The notes: a model not told the origin generated them from the sequence alone. Counted from the first letter of the stretch, positions 1 through 8,325 are shown. The stretch: 64,000 nucleotides of DNA from G965240365 sp965240365 (GCA_965240365.1 OZ251218.1:2604001-2668000), one strand, 5' to 3'. Numbers and translations are program-made.

Positions 1-768
1 GACGATGCGGATTTGCTGGAGTTGGTTGAGATGGAAGTGCGGGAACTGCTGGACAGTTATGATTTTCCTGGAGATGAGACGCCGATAGTGACGGGTTCTG
101 CGCTGAAGGCGCTGGAAGGGGACACGGGCGAGTTGGGCATTCCGTCGATTGAGAAGCTGGTGTCGGAGATGGATCGTTACTTTCCGGTGCCAGAGCGTCC
201 GGTGTCGCAGCCTTTTTTGATGCCGATAGAGGATGTGTTCAGCATTTCGGGCCGGGGCACGGTGGTGACGGGCCGGGTGGAGCGTGGCGTGATCAAGGTG
301 GGTGAAGAGATAGAGATCGTGGGCATCAAGGCGACGCAGAAGACGACCTGTACGGGCGTGGAGATGTTCCGCAAGCTGCTGGACGAGGGTCAGGCGGGGG
401 ATAACGTGGGGGTGTTGTTGCGTGGCACCAAGCGTGAAGAGGTGGAGCGTGGCCAGGTGCTGTGTGTGCCGGGTTCGATAACGCCGCACACGCATTTTGA
501 GGCGGAGGTGTATGTGTTGAGCAAGGAAGAGGGGGGCCGGCATACGCCGTTCTTTAACAACTACCGGCCGCAGTTTTACTTTCGGACGACGGATGTGACG
601 GGTGCGGTGACGTTGCCGGAGGGTACGGAGATGGTGATGCCCGGGGACAATGTGCAGATTAGCGTGCAGTTGATAGCGCCGATAGCGATGGAAGAGGGGC
701 TGCGCTTTGCGATACGCGAGGGCGGCCGCACCGTGGGCGCCGGCGTGGTCTCCAAGATTATTGAGTAA
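1..768 (+). CDS. tuf: Elongation factor Tu, 3' part (5' end outside window)
   Basis: EF-Tu delivers aminoacyl-tRNA to the ribosomal A site in a GTP-dependent way. The frame is open from base 1 (first residues DDADLLELVEMEVRELL), so the gene enters from the left and no start is visible. What remains is the end of the G domain, domain II (GTVVTGRVERG) and domain III (HTHFEAEVYVL), ending VVSKIIE. It lies 5 bp upstream of rpsJ, the usual str-to-S10 junction in many proteobacteria. Codon choice is odd: Val is almost always GTG, Ala GCG and Thr ACG, unlike the GTC/GCC/ACC-rich neighbours, until the last 45 bp switch to the neighbour style. Identity is certain. Confidence 0.97.
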   Translation, partial: DDADLLELVEMEVRELLDSYDFPGDETPIVTGSALKALEGDTGELGIPSIEKLVSEMDRYFPVPERPVSQPFLMPIEDVFSISGRGTVVTGRVERGVIKVGEEIEIVGIKATQKTTCTGVEMFRKLLDEGQAGDNVGVLLRGTKREEVERGQVLCVPGSITPHTHFEAEVYVLSKEEGGRHTPFFNNYRPQFYFRTTDVTGAVTLPEGTEMVMPGDNVQISVQLIAPIAMEEGLRFAIREGGRTVGAGVVSKIIE

Positions 769-773
769 ACCCG

Positions 774-1106
774 ATGGCGCAGCAGCAAGTTATTCGAATT
801 CGCCTCAAGGCCTTTGATCATCGCCTGATCGACCAGTCGACCCGGGAGATCGTCGAGACCGCGCGGCGCACGGGCGCCCGGATCAAGGGCCCGATACCGT
901 TGCCGACCAAAAAGGAACGGTTCACGGTATTGATTTCGCCGCATGTCAACAAGGACGCGCGCGATCAGTACGAGATTCGGACGCACAAGCGCCTGCTGGA
1001 TATCGTTAATCCAACACCCAAGACCGTCGATGCCCTGATGAAACTGGATCTGGCGGCCGGGGTCGATGTGCAGATCAAACAAATTATGCTCAACGGACAG
1101 AAATAG
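774..1106 (+). CDS. rpsJ: 30S ribosomal protein S10
   Basis: S10 is part of the head of the 30S subunit and also serves as the NusE antitermination factor. The 110-residue product carries the conserved core RIRLKAFDHRLIDQ and the ISPHVNKDARDQYEIRTH region. It is slightly longer than the 103-aa E. coli protein because of a few N-terminal residues. It is the first gene of the S10 operon and is followed by rplC after 2 bp. There is no room for a long S10-operon leader, so the autoregulatory leader known from E. coli is not present between tuf and rpsJ. Confidence 0.97.
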   Translation: MAQQQVIRIRLKAFDHRLIDQSTREIVETARRTGARIKGPIPLPTKKERFTVLISPHVNKDARDQYEIRTHKRLLDIVNPTPKTVDALMKLDLAAGVDVQIKQIMLNGQK

Positions 1107-1108
1107 CC

Positions 1109-1753
1109 ATGGCGCTCGGAATAGTTGGTCACAAACGCGGTATGACCCGGGTCTTCACCGAAGAAGGGCGCTCGGCGCCCGTGACCGTAGTCGAACTCAG
1201 CCCCAATTACGTGGCCGGCCTGATTACGGCCGAAGGCCGGGGTTACAACGCGATACAGGTGGCCTGGGGCGCAAAAAAGCCGTCTGCCATGAGCAAGGCC
1301 GAGGCGGGTCATTATGCCAGGGCCGAATTGAAGACGGCCGCAGGTCTGCTGGAATACCGGGTCGAAGCGGAAGAACTGGCGCGCTATGCCAGCGGGGCGG
1401 AACTCAAGGCCGATATGTTTGCAGCGGGCCAGAAGGTCGATGTGACCGGTATCACCAACGGCAAGGGCTTTGCCGGCGGGATCAAGCGTCACCATTTCAG
1501 GCATCAGCGCAACACCCACGGCAACTCCCTGTCACACCGGGCGCCGGGTTCAATCGGCCAGTGCCAGACGCCGGGCCGCGTCTTCAAGGGCAAAAAAATG
1601 GCCGGCCAACTGGGTAATGTAAGGCGCACCGCGCAAAACCTGGAACTGGTGCGGGTCGATAAGGAACGCAATCTGCTGCTGATCAAGGGCGCGGTGCCGG
1701 CTACGCGCGGCGGCCGGGTGATCGTTAAACCCGCGGTTAAAGCGAAGCGATAG
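1109..1753 (+). CDS. rplC: 50S ribosomal protein L3
   Basis: L3 is an early-assembly 23S rRNA binding protein near the peptidyl transferase centre. The 214-residue product matches the family length (209 in E. coli). It contains the GNSLSHRAPGSIGQCQTPG loop, which reaches the peptidyl transferase centre; its glutamine is the methylation site of PrmB in enterobacteria. The ATG start directly follows the rpsJ stop (2-bp gap), consistent with translational coupling. Confidence 0.97.
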   Translation: MALGIVGHKRGMTRVFTEEGRSAPVTVVELSPNYVAGLITAEGRGYNAIQVAWGAKKPSAMSKAEAGHYARAELKTAAGLLEYRVEAEELARYASGAELKADMFAAGQKVDVTGITNGKGFAGGIKRHHFRHQRNTHGNSLSHRAPGSIGQCQTPGRVFKGKKMAGQLGNVRRTAQNLELVRVDKERNLLLIKGAVPATRGGRVIVKPAVKAKR

Positions 1754-1762
1754 GCGGCCATA

Positions 1763-2380
1763 ATGGAACTCATGCTGCAAGCGGCGGGTCAGGACGAAGC
1801 GGCCGCGCTGACGGTCTCGGATCGTGTTTTTTCCGCCGAATTCAATGAACCCCTGGTGCATCAGGTGTTGACCGCCTACATGGCGGGCGCGCGGGCCGGA
1901 ACCCGCGCGCAACGCTCGCGCTCGGAGGCGCGCGGCGGCGGCAGAAAACCGCGCCGGCAAAAGGGCACGGGCCTCGCGCGCGCGGGCACCATCCGCAGCC
2001 CGATATGGCGCGGCGGCGGGGTCACGTTCGCCGCCAAACCGCGCGCCTACGACCAAAAGGTGAACCGGAAAATGTATCGCGCGGCCATGCGTTCGATCCT
2101 TTCCGAACTGGTCCGGCAGGGGCGCATGGTCTGTGTCGCCGGGTTTGATGTGGATACGGCCAAGACCCGGGCCGTAAAGGAAAAACTGGACGGGCTGGGC
2201 CTCAAAGAAGCCCTGATCATCACGCCCGAACCCGGCCGCAATCTGTCTCTGGGCGTCAGAAATATCCCGCGGGTGCGGGTGCTGGCCGCCGCCGAACTCA
2301 ATCCTTATGCCTTGATCGGCCATGAAAAGGTATTGATGACCCGGGCGGCCGTTGAAAAGATCGAGGCGTGGCTGGCATGA
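1763..2380 (+). CDS. rplD: 50S ribosomal protein L4
   Basis: L4 binds 23S rRNA domain I and lines the exit tunnel. The 205-residue product has the basic extended loop RGGGRKPRRQKGTGLARAG, which carries the tunnel contact. In E. coli L4 also represses its own operon by binding the leader mRNA; no equivalent leader can be seen upstream of rpsJ here. The stop codon overlaps the preferred rplW start (ATGA). Confidence 0.96.
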   Translation: MELMLQAAGQDEAAALTVSDRVFSAEFNEPLVHQVLTAYMAGARAGTRAQRSRSEARGGGRKPRRQKGTGLARAGTIRSPIWRGGGVTFAAKPRAYDQKVNRKMYRAAMRSILSELVRQGRMVCVAGFDVDTAKTRAVKEKLDGLGLKEALIITPEPGRNLSLGVRNIPRVRVLAAAELNPYALIGHEKVLMTRAAVEKIEAWLA

Positions 2381-2673
2381 ATCAGGCAGAACTCATGACA
2401 ATATTGCTGGAACCGCGCATAACCGAAAAATCGACCCTGGTCGGCGAGGCGCACAATCAATACGTGTTCAAGGTCGCGCGGCACGCCACCAAGGCGACCG
2501 TCAAGCAGGCCGTTGAACTGATGTTCGAGGGCGCCGAAGTCGAGTCGGTGCGGGTCAGCAACGTCAAGGGCAAGAATAAACTGTTTGCGCGCAAGCTAGG
2601 CCGGCGCGCGGGCTGGAAAAAGGCCTATGTCAAATTAAAGCCCGGTTTTGACATTGATTTTATGGGCGCCTGA
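2377..2673 (+). CDS. rplW: 50S ribosomal protein L23
   Basis: L23 sits at the tunnel exit and is the docking site for SRP and trigger factor. I chose the ATG at 2377, which overlaps the rplD stop as ATGA and gives 98 residues beginning MNQAELMTILLEPRITEKS. An in-frame GTG at 2368 would add only three residues inside rplD. The RITEKST start and the VKGKNKLFARKLGRR loop are typical. Confidence 0.95.
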   Translation: MNQAELMTILLEPRITEKSTLVGEAHNQYVFKVARHATKATVKQAVELMFEGAEVESVRVSNVKGKNKLFARKLGRRAGWKKAYVKLKPGFDIDFMGA

Positions 2674-2684
2674 GGTAAATCACA

Positions 2685-3506
2685 GTGGCATTAATCAATC
2701 CGAAACCGACCTCTGCCGGCCGCCGCGCCATGGTCAAGGTGCAAAGCCCGGAGTTACACCGGGGCAAACCGCACGCGCCGTTGCTGCAAAAGCAGAGCAA
2801 ACATGCCGGCCGCGGCAACAGCGGCCGCATCAGCGTCCGTCATCGCGGCGGCGGTTCAAAACAGCGTTACCGCCTGATTGACTTCAAGCGCAACAAGGAT
2901 ACGATTCCGGCCCGGGTGGAGCGCATCGAGTATGACCCGAACCGTAGCGCGCACATCGCCCTGCTGCTGTATGTCGATGGCGAGCGGCGCTATATCATTG
3001 CCCCCAGGGGGGTCAAGGCCGGGGATCAGCTCATATCGGGCAACCAGGCCGGTATTCAGCGCGGTAATTGCATGCCGCTAAGCAGTATGCCGCTCGGCAC
3101 AATGGTTCACTGCGTTGAATTAAAGCCGGGCAAGGGCGCGCAGATCGCCCGCAGCGCCGGCGCCGCCGTGCAACTGGTCGCCCGCGAAGGCCGCTATGCC
3201 ACCCTGCGCCTGCGTTCCGGCGAGACCCGCAAGGTCCTGGCGGATTGCCGCGCGACCATCGGCGAGGTGGGCAATGCCGAGCATTCCCTGCGCGCCCTGG
3301 GCAAGGCCGGCGCGCGGCGCTGGCGCGGCATACGCCCGACCGTGCGCGGGGTGGCCATGAATCCGGTGGATCACCCGCACGGCGGCGGCGAGGGCCGCAC
3401 CTCCGGCGGCCGTCAGCCGGTCAGCCCCTGGGGCGTGCCGACCAAGGGCTACAAGACCCGCAATAACAAGCGGACCGATAAACTGATCGTGCGTAAACGC
3501 AAATAA
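2685..3506 (+). CDS. rplB: 50S ribosomal protein L2
   Basis: L2 is needed for subunit association and supports the peptidyl transferase centre. Translation starts at GTG and gives 273 residues, exactly the E. coli length. The near-invariant segment NPVDHPHGGGEG, containing the functionally important histidine, lies near the C-terminus, and the basic tail ends LIVRKRK. It follows rplW after 11 bp. Confidence 0.97.
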   Translation: MALINPKPTSAGRRAMVKVQSPELHRGKPHAPLLQKQSKHAGRGNSGRISVRHRGGGSKQRYRLIDFKRNKDTIPARVERIEYDPNRSAHIALLLYVDGERRYIIAPRGVKAGDQLISGNQAGIQRGNCMPLSSMPLGTMVHCVELKPGKGAQIARSAGAAVQLVAREGRYATLRLRSGETRKVLADCRATIGEVGNAEHSLRALGKAGARRWRGIRPTVRGVAMNPVDHPHGGGEGRTSGGRQPVSPWGVPTKGYKTRNNKRTDKLIVRKRK

Positions 3507-3521
3507 GCCCGGAGAGAGACC

Positions 3522-3791
3522 ATGCCGCGTTCAGTCAAAAAAGGCCCGTTTGTCGATCACCACCTGCTAAAAAAGGTGGAGACGGCCAGGAAGAATAACG
3601 ACAAGCGCCCGATCAAGACCTGGTCGCGCCGCTCCATGATCATGCCGGAGATGGTCGGGCTTACCATCGCCGTGCACAACGGCCGCGATCACATGCCGGT
3701 TTATATCTCCGAGAACATGGTGGGGCACAAGCTGGGCGAATTTGTATTGACCCGCACCTTCCGCGGCCACATCGCGGACAAAAAGGTTTAA
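3522..3791 (+). CDS. rpsS: 30S ribosomal protein S19
   Basis: S19 is a 30S head protein that forms a complex with S13 and contacts A-site tRNA and bridge B1a. The 89-residue product begins MPRSVKKGPFVDHHLLKK and contains MVGHKLGEF, both highly conserved. A clear purine-rich Shine-Dalgarno (GGAGAGAG) precedes the ATG. Confidence 0.96.
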   Translation: MPRSVKKGPFVDHHLLKKVETARKNNDKRPIKTWSRRSMIMPEMVGLTIAVHNGRDHMPVYISENMVGHKLGEFVLTRTFRGHIADKKV

Positions 3792-3808
3792 ATGGCGCGG
3801 ACAGGATT

Positions 3809-4147
3809 ATGGCCACTTCAGCGACCCTGAAATTTACCCGTTCATCGCCGCAAAAGCTGCGCCTGCTGGCCGATCAGGTCCGCGGCCTGCCGGTCGAGCG
3901 GGCCCTGAACCTGCTGAGCTTCAGCAACAAAAAGGGGGCGGCGCTGCTTAAAAAGGTGCTGGAGTCGGCCATTGCCAACGCCGAAAATAATGACGGCGCC
4001 GATATAGATGAATTGCAGATCAGCGCCCTGGAGATTAATCATGGGCCGGTCATGAAGCGTCTGCGGCCGCGCGCCAGGGGCCGCGCCGACCGGATTTTAA
4101 AACCGACCAGTCATATTACCGTGACGGTATCTGAAAACGGAGGGTGA
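3809..4147 (+). CDS. rplV: 50S ribosomal protein L22
   Basis: L22 lines the exit tunnel with its beta-hairpin and is a site of macrolide resistance mutations. The 112-residue product contains SSPQKLRLLADQVRGLPVE and the hairpin region MKRLRPRARGRADRILKPTS. Its length matches E. coli (110). The gene lies between rpsS and rpsC in the standard order. Confidence 0.96.
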   Translation: MATSATLKFTRSSPQKLRLLADQVRGLPVERALNLLSFSNKKGAALLKKVLESAIANAENNDGADIDELQISALEINHGPVMKRLRPRARGRADRILKPTSHITVTVSENGG

Positions 4148-4153
4148 TCAAAT

Positions 4154-4831
4154 ATGGGTCAGAAAGTGCATCCGACCGGCCTGCGCCTCGGCATCGTCAA
4201 AGACTGGAGTTCAACCTGGTATGCCGACAGCAAGCAGTATGCCGGCTTTCTGCACACCGATCTCAAGGTGCGGGAATATCTGCGCAAAAAACTGGCGAAC
4301 GCCTCGGTCAGCCGCATACAGATTGAGCGGCCGGCCGGCAATGCCCGGATCATTATCCACACGGCCCGGCCCGGCATCGTGATTGGCAAGAAGGGCGAGG
4401 ACATCGAGCGCCTGCGCGTGCAGATATCAAAGATTATGGGCGTGTCGGCCCATGTCAGCGTGGAGGAGATCCGCAAGCCGGAACTGGACGCCTATCTGGT
4501 GGCCGAGAGCGTGGCGCAGCAGATCGAGCGCCGCATCATGTTTCGCCGCGCCATGAAGCGGGCCGTGACCAACACCATGCGCCTCGGCGCCGGCGGCATC
4601 AAGCTCACGCTGAGCGGACGCCTGAACGGGGCCGAGATCGCGCGCACCGAATGGTATCGGGAAGGCCGCGTGCCGCTGCACACCCTGCGCGCCGATGTGG
4701 ACTACGGCACGGCCGAGGCCGCCACGACCTATGGCATCATCGGCATCAAGGTCTGGATCTTCAAGGGCGAGATCTTCGGGCATGAGCAGCCCGCCCGGGG
4801 CAACTCTGAAAAAACCTCGGGGAAACGCTGA
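4154..4831 (+). CDS. rpsC: 30S ribosomal protein S3
   Basis: S3 forms part of the mRNA entry channel helicase. The 225-residue product starts MGQKVHPTGLRLGIVKDWSS, has a KH domain with a GKKG loop near residue 80, and ends with the conserved KVWIFKGEI region plus a short tail. The last codons and stop fall inside a degenerate copy (4821-4848) of a palindromic repeat found elsewhere in the window, so the C-terminal tail may have been set by repeat insertion. Confidence 0.96.
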   Translation: MGQKVHPTGLRLGIVKDWSSTWYADSKQYAGFLHTDLKVREYLRKKLANASVSRIQIERPAGNARIIIHTARPGIVIGKKGEDIERLRVQISKIMGVSAHVSVEEIRKPELDAYLVAESVAQQIERRIMFRRAMKRAVTNTMRLGAGGIKLTLSGRLNGAEIARTEWYREGRVPLHTLRADVDYGTAEAATTYGIIGIKVWIFKGEIFGHEQPARGNSEKTSGKR

Positions 4832-4848
4832 TTCAATCAGGGCTTTCC
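4821..4848. repeat. Degenerate palindromic repeat across the rpsC stop codon
   Basis: The sequence reads GGAAACGCTGATT, one base, then AATCAGGGCTTTCC. It resembles the perfect 29-nt palindromes at 23756-23784 and 44974-45002 (GGAAACTCTGATT-N-AATCAGAGTTTCC) with a few arm changes. The rpsC TGA lies inside the left arm. It lengthens the rpsC-rplP spacer to 61 bp, where a dozen bases or so is usual. Confidence 0.6.
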
Positions 4849-4892
4849 AGGGAAACCCCGGAACAATAGTTTGAAACGAAGGCAAAAGCAAC

Positions 4893-5306
4893 GTGTTACA
4901 ACCTAAACGCACAAAATTCAGAAAACAGAGCAAGGGCCGCAACCGCGGCCTGGCGACGGTGGCCAACAAGGTCAGCTTTGGCGAGTATGGCCTGAAGGCG
5001 GTCGGCCGCGGGCGCGTCACGGCGCGCCAGATCGAGGCCGCCCGGCGGGCCCTGACCCGCAAGGTAAAGCGCGGCGCAAAGGTCTGGATCCGGGTCTTCC
5101 CGGACAAGCCGATCACCAAAAAGCCGCTGGAAGTGCGCCAGGGCAAGGGCAAGGGCAATGTCGAATACTGGGTCGCGCAAATCCAGCCGGGCCGGATGCT
5201 GTATGAGATGGAAGGCGTGCCGGCCGAATTGGCGCGCGAGGCCCTGGCGCTGGCCGCGGCCAAGCTGCCGGTCAAGACCACCTTTGTCGAGAGGACGGTG
5301 CTGTAA
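4893..5306 (+). CDS. rplP: 50S ribosomal protein L16
   Basis: L16 helps shape the A-site and supports binding of aminoacyl-tRNA. It starts at GTG (MLQPKRTKFRKQ), a universally conserved N-terminus, and has 137 residues (136 in E. coli). GRMLYEMEGV near the C-terminus is also diagnostic. The stop overlaps the rpmC start (TAATG), indicating coupling. Confidence 0.97.
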   Translation: MLQPKRTKFRKQSKGRNRGLATVANKVSFGEYGLKAVGRGRVTARQIEAARRALTRKVKRGAKVWIRVFPDKPITKKPLEVRQGKGKGNVEYWVAQIQPGRMLYEMEGVPAELAREALALAAAKLPVKTTFVERTVL

Positions 5307-5512
5307 TGAAGGCGGCCGAATTAAGGGCAAAGACCATTGCCGAGTTGCAGTCCGAGTTGTTGCAGGAATTGCGCGCGCGCTTTAACCTGCGCATGCAGAA
5401 GGGTGCCGGGCAACTGGACAAGCCCAGTGAAATCAGGAAGACACGGCGCAATATCGCCCGTATCAAGACGATCATTAACCAGAAGAAAGCGGCCGCGGAC
5501 AAGCCGGTATGA
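5306..5512 (+). CDS. rpmC: 50S ribosomal protein L29
   Basis: L29 is a small helical protein at the exit tunnel next to L23. The 68-residue product begins MKAAELRAKTIAELQSELLQ and contains RRNIARIKTIINQKK, matching the two-helix family pattern. Both ends overlap neighbours: TAATG with rplP and ATGA with rpsQ. Confidence 0.95.
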   Translation: MKAAELRAKTIAELQSELLQELRARFNLRMQKGAGQLDKPSEIRKTRRNIARIKTIINQKKAAADKPV

Positions 5513-5775
5513 ACATGCAGGAAAAACAGCCGCGGACGGTGACCGGGACCGTGGTAAGCAATAAAATGGACAAGACCATCGCCGTGCTCATCGAGCGCAG
5601 GGTCAAACATCCCTTGTATGGCAAATATATCCGCCGTTCGACCCGGCTGATGGCGCATGATGAGGCAAACGAATGCAAGCAGGGCGATGTGGTGGTCATT
5701 GAGGCTTCCAGGCCGCTCTCAAAAAAGAAATCCTGGCGTCTGCAAAAAGTGGTCAGCAGGGCGCAGCGGGTCTGA
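5509..5775 (+). CDS. rpsQ: 30S ribosomal protein S17
   Basis: S17 is a primary 16S rRNA binding protein of OB fold. The 88-residue product has RTVTGTVVSNKMDKTIAVLIERRVKHPLYGKY in its first half, the typical S17 core. It starts inside the rpmC stop (ATGA). Confidence 0.96.
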   Translation: MNMQEKQPRTVTGTVVSNKMDKTIAVLIERRVKHPLYGKYIRRSTRLMAHDEANECKQGDVVVIEASRPLSKKKSWRLQKVVSRAQRV

Positions 5776-5793
5776 GCGGGAGAGGGACTATCC

Positions 5794-6162
5794 ATGATTC
5801 AGATGCAGACTCTGCTTGATGTGGCGGACAACAGCGGCGCGCGCCGGCTGATGTGTGTAAAGGTGCTGGGCGGCTCGAAGCGGCGTTATGCCAACATCGG
5901 CGATGTGATCAAGGTCAGCGTCAAGGAAGCGATTCCGCGCGGCAAGGTCAAGAAAGGCGAAGTCTATAACGCGGTCGTGGTGCGCACGCGCAAGGGCGTG
6001 CGCCGCAAGGATGGCTCGCTGATCCGCTTTGACGGCAATGCCGCCGTATTATTGACCAACCAGTTACAGCCGGTGGGCACCCGTATCTTCGGCCCGGTAA
6101 CACGCGAACTGCGCGCCGAACAATTTATGAAGATTGTCTCGCTGGCGCCGGAGGTGCTTTAA
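5794..6162 (+). CDS. rplN: 50S ribosomal protein L14
   Basis: L14 forms an intersubunit bridge and is the binding site of the silencing factor RsfS. The 122-residue product starts MIQMQTLLDVADNSGARRLMC and ends IVSLAPEVL, both family hallmarks. A GGAGAGGGA stretch serves as ribosome binding site. Confidence 0.97.
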   Translation: MIQMQTLLDVADNSGARRLMCVKVLGGSKRRYANIGDVIKVSVKEAIPRGKVKKGEVYNAVVVRTRKGVRRKDGSLIRFDGNAAVLLTNQLQPVGTRIFGPVTRELRAEQFMKIVSLAPEVL

Positions 6163-6163
6163 G

Positions 6164-6484
6164 GTGGCCCGTATCAGAAAAGGCGATCAAGTGGTTGTCA
6201 TCGCCGGCAAGGATAAAGGCCGGCGCGGGGTGGTCTTGTCCGTAGAGCGCGATATGGATCGGGTTATCGTGGAAAACGTAAACATGATCAAGCGCCACAC
6301 CAAGGGCAATCCCATGCAGAATGCGCCGGGTGGCATCGTTGAAAAGGAAGCGGCGATTCATATATCCAATATCGCCATCTGGAACCCGGTCTTAAACAAG
6401 GCCGACCGCGTCGGCTACCGTTATCTTGCCGACGGGCAAAAGGTGCGTTACTTCAAGTCAAACGATGAAGTCGTGGACGTATAG
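6164..6484 (+). CDS. rplX: 50S ribosomal protein L24
   Basis: L24 is an assembly initiator of the large subunit with a KOW motif (KGDQVVVIAGKDKGRRG). The open frame extends 10 codons upstream into rplN. I chose the GTG at 6164, preceded by GGAGGT, because it gives 106 residues starting VARIRKGDQVVV, in line with E. coli (104 aa). The gene starts 1 bp after the rplN stop. Confidence 0.95.
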   Translation: MARIRKGDQVVVIAGKDKGRRGVVLSVERDMDRVIVENVNMIKRHTKGNPMQNAPGGIVEKEAAIHISNIAIWNPVLNKADRVGYRYLADGQKVRYFKSNDEVVDV

Positions 6485-6495
6485 GGTCGCTGATT

Positions 6496-7035
6496 ATGGT
6501 CAGATTACGGGAATATTATAAGGACAATGTGATAGCACGGTTGACCGAAGAGTTCGGTTATAAATCGCCGATGCAGGCGCCGAGGATTATCAAGATCACG
6601 TTAAACATGGGCCTGGGCGAGGCCGTGGCCGACAAGAAGGTGATTGAAAACGCGTTGCAGGACATGAGCAGGATCAGCGGCCAAAAACCCGTGGTCTGCA
6701 AGGCCCGCAAGTCGGTTGCGAATTTCAAGGTGCGGGCCGGCTGGCCGATCGGCTGCAAGGTGACCCTGCGGCGCGAGCGCATGTATGAATTTCTGGATCG
6801 CCTCATCTCGATCGCGATCCCGCGCATTCGTGACTTTCGCGGCTTAAACGCCAGGGCGTTCGATGGCCGCGGCAATTATAATATGGGCATAAAGGAACAA
6901 ATCATTTTCCCGGAAATTGACTATGACAAGATCGACGCGCTGCGCGGCATGAATATTACCATTACCACTTCCGCCCGGACCGACGCGGAAGGCCGCGCGT
7001 TGCTGAAGGCGTTTAAATTTCCGCTAAGGTCCTGA
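6496..7035 (+). CDS. rplE: 50S ribosomal protein L5
   Basis: L5 binds 5S rRNA and contacts P-site tRNA. The product has exactly 179 residues, as in E. coli. It contains KITLNMGLGEAVADKK, the RRERMYEFLDRL helix and GRGNYNMGIKEQIIFPEI, all strongly conserved. It is the third gene of the spc operon section. Confidence 0.97.
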   Translation: MVRLREYYKDNVIARLTEEFGYKSPMQAPRIIKITLNMGLGEAVADKKVIENALQDMSRISGQKPVVCKARKSVANFKVRAGWPIGCKVTLRRERMYEFLDRLISIAIPRIRDFRGLNARAFDGRGNYNMGIKEQIIFPEIDYDKIDALRGMNITITTSARTDAEGRALLKAFKFPLRS

Positions 7036-7048
7036 GGGTTATTGCAAA

Positions 7049-7354
7049 ATGGCAAAGGCATGTATGGTAAACCGTGAAATCAGGCGGCAACGTCTGGTAA
7101 AAAAATACGCGGCCAGGCGAGCGGAGTTGAAGGGCAAGATCAAGGATACCTCGCTCGGCGAGGAGGAACGCCGGGCGGCGCGGGAAAAACTGGGAAAGAT
7201 GCCCAAAGACGCCAGCGCGGTGCGCCAGCGCAACCGCTGCAATATTACCGGCCGGCCGCACGGTTATTACCGCAAGTTTGGCCTGGCCAGAAACAAACTG
7301 CGCGAGGCGGCCATGCGTGGCGATGTGCCGGGCCTCGTCAAGGCCAGTTGGTAA
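7049..7354 (+). CDS. rpsN: 30S ribosomal protein S14 (zinc-independent long form)
   Basis: S14 is a late-assembling 30S head protein. This is the 101-residue form without the CxxC zinc knuckle. It starts MAKACMVNREIRRQRLVKKY and ends with RCNITGRPHGYYRKFGLARN followed by KLREAAMRGDVPGLVKASW. Length and sequence match the E. coli type. Confidence 0.97.
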   Translation: MAKACMVNREIRRQRLVKKYAARRAELKGKIKDTSLGEEERRAAREKLGKMPKDASAVRQRNRCNITGRPHGYYRKFGLARNKLREAAMRGDVPGLVKASW

Positions 7355-7382
7355 GCGCCGGCGCCATGAGAGAGCAACAGTT

Positions 7383-7778
7383 ATGAGTATGTCCGATCCC
7401 ATCGCCGATATGTTGACCCGCATCCGCAACTCGCTGCAACGGAGCAGGCGCGTGGTCAGGCTGCCGTCTTCAAAACTGAAAGTGGCGATCACGAACATAT
7501 TAAAACAGGAAGGCTACATCACTGACTATAGTGTTGAAGATATGGCCGGCAAACCCGTATTGAATATTGAATTGAAATATTTTGAAGGCAAACCGGTCAT
7601 TGCTTCAATGCAACGGATCAGCCGTCCGGGCCTCAGAAATTATCAATCGGTCAATGACTTGCCCAGGATAATGGGCGGTCTGGGTATTGCTATCGTTTCC
7701 ACCTCCAGGGGCCTGATGACGGATAAATCGGCGCGCGCGCAGGGCCTCGGCGGCGAAGTGTTGTGCTCCGTCTGTTAA
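7383..7778 (+). CDS. rpsH: 30S ribosomal protein S8
   Basis: S8 is a primary 16S rRNA binder and, in E. coli, the repressor of the spc operon. The frame is open into rpsN, but the ATG at 7383 (MSMSDPIADMLTRIRNS) matches the family start and gives 131 residues (130 in E. coli). The C-terminal STSRGLMTDKSARAQGLGGE is the conserved rRNA-binding end. Confidence 0.96.
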   Translation: MSMSDPIADMLTRIRNSLQRSRRVVRLPSSKLKVAITNILKQEGYITDYSVEDMAGKPVLNIELKYFEGKPVIASMQRISRPGLRNYQSVNDLPRIMGGLGIAIVSTSRGLMTDKSARAQGLGGEVLCSVC

Positions 7779-7791
7779 TAGATGAAACAAG

Positions 7792-8325
7792 ATGTCGAGA
7801 ATAGCGAATAATCCGGTGCGGATCCCCGGCGGCGTTGAAGTCCGCATCACCGGCAATCTGATCACCATAAAGGGCGCCCGGGCCGAGTTGTCGCACAAAG
7901 TGCATCCCTTAATCAAGGTCGTGCAGGAAGACAAGGTCCTGAAAACAAGCGCCCTGAACAACAGCAAGACCGCCCGGGCATTGTCCGGCACCACCCGCGC
8001 CTTGCTGCAAAACATCGTCACGGGCGTCAGTGAAGGTTTTGAACGCAAACTGGAAATTACGGGCGTGGGTTATCGGGCCTCGGTCTCCGCCGACACCTTG
8101 AATCTGACCCTGGGTTTTTCTCATCCGGTCGCCTTTCCGATCCCGGCGGGCATCAAGATTGAAACGCCCAAACAGACCGAAATCGTGATCAGGGGCGCGG
8201 ATAAACAACAGGTGGGACAGGTTGCGGCAAACATTCGCGCCTGGCGGCCGCCCGAGCCCTACAAGGGCAAGGGCATCCGCTATGTCGATGAACATATCAT
8301 CCGCAAGGAAGCCAAAAAGGCGTGA
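7792..8325 (+). CDS. rplF: 50S ribosomal protein L6
   Basis: L6 lies near the factor-binding site and the sarcin-ricin loop. The product has 177 residues, identical in length to E. coli L6. It contains the two repeated L6 domains, the GVGYRASV motif in the middle and EPYKGKGIRYVDEHIIRKE close to the C-terminus. Confidence 0.97.
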   Translation: MSRIANNPVRIPGGVEVRITGNLITIKGARAELSHKVHPLIKVVQEDKVLKTSALNNSKTARALSGTTRALLQNIVTGVSEGFERKLEITGVGYRASVSADTLNLTLGFSHPVAFPIPAGIKIETPKQTEIVIRGADKQQVGQVAANIRAWRPPEPYKGKGIRYVDEHIIRKEAKKA

